DNA of 64,000 bases from Anisus vortex (lineage: Eukaryota; Mollusca; Gastropoda; Planorbidae), in the NCBI GenBank assembly GCA_949126835.1, contig OX421494.1:22528196-22592195 (forward strand), written 5' to 3'. This document shows positions 58,651 through 64,000 of this stretch, one piece after another. The notes beneath the pieces were generated by a model. The model did not search any database. It saw only the letters and a list, made by a program, of their open reading frames with translations, and had not been told where the DNA came from. Within the stretch, counting starts at the first letter, position 1; each line of letters begins with the position of its first letter. Both the position numbers and the translations under genes were made by a program.

Positions 58651-61600
58651 TTATTTATCTTTATCCTCAGGCACTCTGGCATTAAGTGGTGTACAAAGGG
58701 AGCGAAGCCACGCATACACCGCTTGACAACAAGGCCCAACAGATTTGAAAGGAAGCCCGAACTGGTTTGGCACACGCCCCTCGCCCTTGGCCTCAAAGAA
58801 AGAGAACAGAGGGAACCAAACTCTGGTTCGCTTAGCATCTGGTGCCAGTAATGCTCTGTTGTAAGCTAAAGTATGGTAGTACATGAAGAGTCTTGAGGAC
58901 AAGTAAAATGCCATGAACACATCAATAGAATAATGTTCGTGGGCTGCCAACAAGAAAAAAATTCCAAAGAAGTTAAGGCACCATGATGCAATATGAATAT
59001 AGTAGAACTTTCTTGGAGTATCTGAAACAGAAAAAAAAAATTTAAGTTCAAAATAATACAATGTAAGCTACATAATTATTTTTTTATTCAATAAAATTAA
59101 ATCTCAAGATTTTAACAACTTAACAGTAACAGTTCAAGATAATAGATAGTACTTTAAAATGTATGTTTATAAATTTTTATACAATTTGTATTAGACATTG
59201 ATACTGCAGTCTGATCACTTTTAACACAATAATCCTACCAAAAGCATATACCGTAATATATTAAGTATTAGTTTTAAAACCTTTACAATTTGTATGGATG
59301 CAAGAGCATGTGAGAAAATATGACATAGAACACAGGTCTGACTTGTTTGATAGTAGGAAGAGTCAGATGGCTGCAGATTGTGCTTGAGGTAGGCATGACC
59401 AACTCAGTGCTCATGTTACTACTGGTTTTTGCCCTTCTTTTGTAATTGGAATTAGTAATAATAATTAATAGTAATAATAATTGGTCACTTATATAGCGCC
59501 TCACTCCATGCTAATACAAAGCATGCTCAGCGCACTCTTAACAACGAAACGACAATAACATTCTAAAATAGTTTTAAACAAGTTTTTTTGCCGATGGAGG
59601 TGTCAGAGATAGGGTTAGTAGTAGTAGTAGTTTCAATTTTATTAAAAAAAATAAAAACAGTATGATAAATATGTAAGGCTGTAAAATTGATCAAGCTAAG
59701 TGATATGTTGTAGTAGTCTGTTAGTATCTTGTTTTAAGTATCAAAGTCTGTGTTGGGGAGGATGTGTGCTAGCGGTTATTTCAACAATGTTGTGCGTTAG
59801 TCAATTATTTTTTATACTAGTCTTTTTAATTGTGGCCTAATGGCAGTACGCCTGGTGAAGGCAAAAAAGTTTTCCCAGGTATGAATGGGTGTCCCTGCCT
59901 CTACCCAACTCTGATGGGTACCCAAGAGTTTTTGGGCATAATTGAGCTGGCCACACAACCTCTTGTATGCTGTGGATAAGGAAATGTGTGAATTCTGCTT
60001 CACTTGTCTCATAGATCAAATTGGTCTGAAATGGTTACTTACCTTTTTTTTTTACAAATAATAAAATAATTGCTTTATGAATTATTCATGCTAGTTAAGT
60101 GTATGTCACTCACATTCTGTGATGAAAAAATTGAGCAAGGTGATAACTGATGTGTGTCCACTAAACATGTAGTCCCCGCAGGTTCTAACACCTTGTAGAG
60201 ACATACCCATTCCTTTCCATATTTCAAAAGTCCTCTCCAGTTTCGTATAAAGGTCTCCATAGCTCTTGAGTGAGTATGAAAGAATACTAGATCAATTTGA
60301 ATTCAATATCAAACTATAAACACTATAAAAAAAAAAGATCTACCTGTTATTAAGTTGTTTTGCCCCTTCCTCCACCACCCCATACACTTTACACACTTTA
60401 TTGTTTGTTTATTATCAGAACTTCAACTTTGAGTAAATCTCTTGTAGTCTCCTCCAATAATTGATAAGCAATTATTACATATCTATTCCTTTTATCAAAA
60501 GAACTAAGTACGTTATTTTGAACAAAGTTTAAGGGTGAAGCTACTTAATTTATTTTTCCGCTCTATAATGCTCACAAACAGAAAATTATTTATATTACTC
60601 CAGCTAAGTCTAATAGATGATAGTAGAATATATTTTTTTAATTCTGGATAATTTAGCTGGTACCAATATAAAAAAAAGCATTTTAAATGACGGTCTAAAT
60701 ACTAAATGTGAAGAAAAAGACTGAAGTATTTTTTAAGTTTTAAAAGTGCTAGATAAACAAATGGACTCTTTTATAAAACCAATAAAAATGTAAAAAAAAA
60801 GAAATATTTATGACAGGATGTAACCATTCAACCAGACAAGGGCTCACCTTTCCTCTGCATTGAAGATGTTTACCAGGAACTGATAGTGAAGTTATTAGCA
60901 TTGATACACATCGCAATAGAAATATTGTACCAGTCAGTGAGAACATGCGCCTCATTAAAACAAACCTGGAAATAAATATATGAACAGTATCATTAACATC
61001 ATGTTTGAAATCAACACTTAACAGTTAAAATACCTTTAAAACTGTAAAAATGTCACAAAAAAATGTGCAATGGCTTGTTTAATGACCATAAACTTTAAGT
61101 AACCTAAGTACCGTAATATCTCTAGTATAAGACGCAGATTTTATACCAAATTATAATGTCCAAGAAAGTGGTGCGGCTTACATAGGTATGAACACAAAAT
61201 TGTTGTTTTCATGTGCTTGAATATCAACTGAAATTGACGCTGTAGGCTTAAGTAAGCAACATTACTAAAAAAAAAGGCTAGACTCTTAAAAAATGAAAAA
61301 AATCTTGAAATATTATTGAATGTTGCAAAAAAACTAATTTTATCAATATCTTTAAATTTTACCAAATGCAAGGAAATAACTTCATCTACTTTATATCAAC
61401 ATTCTGTAGCTCAGCGTTTCTTGAACGTATCTTTTTCATGAATTGGTTGTCCGACAATGTCGCCATTTTATCAGCGTATGTTCGGCTGGTGTACCGAAGG
61501 TCCTGGGTTCGAATTCTGCTGGAGACTAGGATTTGTTCTCAGGTCTGATGGGTGTCCCGGAGTCTTCCCAGCTCTGATGGGTATCTAAAATTAGTTGGAG

Positions 61601-63905
61601 TTAAGTAAAGGCGGCTGGGCATTGTGCTGGCCACACATCCTCTAGTATGCCTTGGCCACAGAAACTGGTGAATGCTGCTATGATCAATTTGGTACAATAC
61701 TATATTACATTATTCGTCTAGGCCTAATGACTTACGGGTGCAAGTTAAATTATAGTTTTTTGTAATCAAATTAACAACAAACACTGATATTTTTACATTT
61801 TGCTAATTTGTTTTGTCAATATGTATCAAGTTTACCAAAAGTGACTGTTTTTATGCTTTTTAGCTGTTGTTGCTAAGGCAGTTTATTTGATAGTAATTGG
61901 TAACATTTAGCGAATTTACAATCTTTGAATTCTTAGTTATAAAATATTGGAATGTCAGCGGACTTTATAACTTTCAAATTAGGATGGTTAAAATGATGCT
62001 TAATACTATATAAGATATAGCTGCTTTTTTACTTTTCATACCACAGAAAACTAAACATTCATAAACAGCAACAGTGTAAAAATATTGATTATAAATATAG
62101 TGATTTACTGAACAGAATTTTAGTGAGGCTTATATTCATGAACTTCAATTCAATTTTACCCGCATATTGTCTTTCGATTTGTATCTGCGGTTTCTACACA
62201 AGTGCATCTTAAAATTGAGATTTTGTAGTACATGCCAACATGCCAAACTAGGATTAGAATTCTTTTTCTGAACGCTAAATTTATTATTGATATTTCTTTC
62301 CTCATAGTCCTAATTTGTAACGTTGGTACGGATAATTAAAATGATTTATAATTATGTTAATGTTATAAAATAATAAAGCTCCATTCTTGAATTATAATTG
62401 TAACAATTGTTATAATCTTGCCTTTAGTATCCTAATATCCTGAAATAAGTTATTCAAAATTAATCCTTTTAAAACTCTTGGCATTTAAAGAGTTGTTTTT
62501 AACATTAGTTATTTGCGTGCGTTTCACAACCTAGTTTAAAAAACTTTATCTAGACCTTAAATCTATCATTATACACTTAGACTATACAGTTGTACCTCGG
62601 GTTACAAACGCCTCTGGCTACAAACGATTCAGGCTACAAACAACAGTTAAGAAAATTTTTGATAGTGCTGCTCTTAGGAAACACAAATTTATAATAGTGG
62701 CTGTAAAGAAAGAAATAATTATGTAATATGTAAATGGCGTTTGTGTGTGTGGCATTGCTGATCAGTAAAGCATAGGTACACCATCATAAAGAACAAAGAG
62801 CTACTCAAATAAGTTGATGTGGCTAATTGCGTAACTAATCTGCAGAAGCAAAGACCTCAAACTAAAGAGAAAGTTGAAAAACTTCTCTTAATCTAACACA
62901 ATGAAATACAACTTTTATTTTCTTTAGTTGTTTACTTTCTTTGTATTTAATATGTAAGGTACCAAATATTTTTTCCCTTTTGTCAAGTAAATGACCGGAT
63001 GTTAATAAAAAAAGAAAGATTTTTTTTCATCTTGTAACGGATTGAGTTTATTGCATTGATTTCTATATTTCAGGTTACAAACCAAGTTTAGGAACAAATT
63101 AAGTTTGTAACCCGAGGTACCACTGTACTATGTAACTTCAGTAAAAATATTGCTCATAGGCAGGATCTTCTTACCAACTAGTGAAGTATGGTCAGATATA
63201 TTTGAAATACACATACCTATGTTTGTGAAAGAGGAGAAGAACAAACCACATGATGCCCATAATCAAGCCAACTAGTTCACAGGCATCAAATGCCCAAGGC
63301 ACATATGGCATATTATCCAAAAACAAATCTGGCAACGGTGGGTACTTGTCCATTTCCGGCACCCGATCATGAACTACGACCATTACAAATGCTGTCACCA
63401 TGAACACAGCAAAAACATAAATGAAACTAAGTGTGGTCTTCCAAAGTTCTAGTCTTATATCTTCATTGTAGTAATGACTCTGGGATGTTCCTTGGCGACT
63501 CATTCTAGCACTGACACTGTTATAGCTATCAACATCTTCTGACTCTGTACTCTCTTGTCTCAAAGGTTCTCTATTTGTTGAAGGATTACTAGAACTATGG
63601 AGCTTTCTTTCCTTAATTCTTTTTCTTCCGTCTAGAATACTTGGGTTTAAACTTTGATGGTTGGAAAGACTTATGTTGGACTTTAATTCTCGTAAATATT
63701 TAGCTAAACGTTTTATGTCACCAAGTACTGTAAGCTGCAGAGGGGGCTCTCGTAAGTCTTTTTCAGTTAAACACAAAAGGACCTGCCCGTCTATTTGATG
63801 TGTTCTTGAGAATAGATCAGAGTACTTTTGTAAACCATTTTCTTCTAGCCAGTTACCCACATCCTCACATGTCCACGATTCCACTGAACTGTTTAACTTT
63901 TCCAT
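58651..63905 (-). CDS. SAMD8: Sphingomyelin synthase-related protein 1 (SMSr)
   Basis: Four exons, minus strand: 63905-63217, 60965-60848, 60264-60114, 59021-58651. Introns open GTATGT, GTGAGC and GTGAGT and close in AG; phases close to 442 residues plus TAA (human about 415). SMSr is an ER-membrane enzyme that makes ceramide phosphoethanolamine and limits ER ceramide. Residues 9-75 are a SAM domain ([20 protein letters not shown]), 80-150 a Ser-rich linker. Membrane segments lie near 156-178, 205-226, 236-257, 305-318, 328-346 and 352-375. Motif D1 is PPLPD (189-193), D3 [10 protein letters not shown] (298-307), D4 HYSIDV (349-354). Catalytic H306, H349 and D353 keep the 43- and 4-residue spacing of sphingomyelin synthases. 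An in-frame TGA at 63932-63930 supports the start. The C-terminal ~30 residues ([12 protein letters not shown] to EDKDK) look longer than in vertebrates. Confidence 0.95.
59458..59545 (-). mobile_element. LINE/SINE 3' end in SAMD8 intron 3
   Basis: On the minus strand GAGTGAGGCGCTATATAAGT is followed by GACCAATTATTATTACTATT. The word GCGCTATATAAG and the ATT-type tail match the LINE at 8508. It lies in the intron, same strand as the gene. Confidence 0.5.
59830..60045 (+). mobile_element. SINE family 1, in SAMD8 intron 3
   Basis: Diverged copy: TGGGTGTCCCTGCCTCTACC, CAACTCTGATGGGTACCC, GAGCTGGCCACACAACCTCT, GAATTCTGCTTCACTTG and AAATTGGTCTGAAATGG. Antisense to SAMD8. It ends about 70 bases from exon 3. 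Confidence 0.7.
60265..60847 (-). other. SAMD8: SAMD8 intron 2
   Basis: 583-bp intron, donor GTGAGC, acceptor CACTCAAG. AT-rich, no repeat family recognised. Confidence 0.85.
61468..61700 (+). mobile_element. SINE family 1, in SAMD8 intron 1
   Basis: It contains TGTTCGGCTGGTGTACCGAA, GGGTTCGAATTC (box B, 61505-61516), AGGCGGCTGGGCATTGTGCT, CCACAGAAACTGGTGAATGC. The word GCTTCACCAGCCC is deleted after GAATGCTGC. Antisense to SAMD8. Confidence 0.8.
61701..62586. other. SAMD8 intron 1, no further feature
   Basis: AT-rich intronic sequence, nothing recognised. Confidence 0.5.
62587..63125 (+). mobile_element. pogo/Tigger-type transposon fossil in SAMD8 intron 1
   Basis: The ends are CAGTTGTACCTCGGGTTACA and the complement of CAGTGGTACCTCGGGTTACA, continuing AAC, a 23-bp inverted repeat with one mismatch. 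TA lies on each side (62585-62586 and 63126-63127), the Tc1/mariner/pogo target. The interior encodes broken but recognisable pieces, [13 protein letters not shown] and, after stops, IIKNKELLK and [19 protein letters not shown]. These match the order of the helix-turn-helix region of TIGD/jerky-type pogo transposases (KxEEIxxxDVAKGVTxLxKQR...VEKLLL). The catalytic part is missing. Antisense to SAMD8. Confidence 0.78.
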
Positions 63906-63934
63906 TTTACCAAATAGGCAAACTTTTAATCAAC
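63906..63934 (-). other. SAMD8: SAMD8 5' UTR and probable upstream splice acceptor
   Basis: On the minus strand TTCCTTTCTTCAAATAG ends at 63935, a good pyrimidine tract with AG. If used, the first coding exon begins at 63934 with a 29-base leader, and a non-coding first exon lies beyond the window. The alternative is a continuous 5' UTR. Confidence 0.5.
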
Positions 63935-64000
63935 CTATTTGAAGAAAGGAACAAAAATGTTGTATGAGTTTTTTTCTAAAAGGCTGAAGTAAATCAGTGT

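Noticed and set aside
58579..58851. 90-codon plus-strand frame
   Set aside because: It is the antisense shadow of SAMD8 exon 4, whose splice sites and homology are clear.

Overview
This is eukaryotic nuclear DNA, AT-rich and dominated by repeats. The best guess for the source is a mollusc, probably a heterobranch (pulmonate-type) gastropod. That guess is an inference from style: the AAGGGAGATAA-type motif (around 52055 and 52590), many TAGGCCTA-type words, tRNA-derived SINEs with a GGCTGGGCATTGTGCTGGCC body, and a very high load of minisatellites. No bacterial, CRISPR or operon structure is present.

One convincing host gene lies at the right edge on the minus strand. It is a four-coding-exon SAMD8 / sphingomyelin synthase-related (SMSr) gene, CDS 63905 down to 58651. 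All splice sites and phases close into a 442-residue protein with a SAM domain, a six-helix membrane core and an intact His/His/Asp catalytic triad. Its promoter and any upstream exon lie outside the window. Its 3' UTR probably runs left from 58650, where transposon density drops.

The other ~58 kb is intergenic or accessory. Left third (1-21 kb): a hAT transposon with transposase remnants and a nested MITE (1705-3013), the 3' end of an LTR retrotransposon (7498-8206), a 5'-truncated LINE with reverse transcriptase (8508-9508), and large minisatellites of 18, 24, 56/29, 43, 38, 43 and 37 bp. Middle (21-45 kb): a duplicated dispersed repeat, one copy of which carries a TTAA-flanked 450-bp element while the other keeps the empty site; a composite repeat with a tRNA-Val-like SINE; 20-, 24-, 18- and 20-bp arrays; an (AT)n hairpin; and a 2.1-kb hAT element (39668-41812) holding two inverted copies of a second hAT family, each with a perfect 8-bp target duplication. 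Right part (45-58 kb): a 22-bp perfect inverted repeat, a 9-bp array of about 70 near-identical units, LINE and hAT remnants, and 24- and 21-bp arrays downstream of SAMD8. Intron 1 of SAMD8 carries a fossil pogo/Tigger-type transposon.

The strongest observations are insertions whose history can be read inside this window: matching target duplications plus paralogous empty sites. A second is a dispersed family whose copies share a conserved 3' stem-loop and a GATAA-type tail, and which in one copy sits behind a tRNA-like head. Long reading frames inside the minisatellites are products of the repeat period and are not annotated as proteins.
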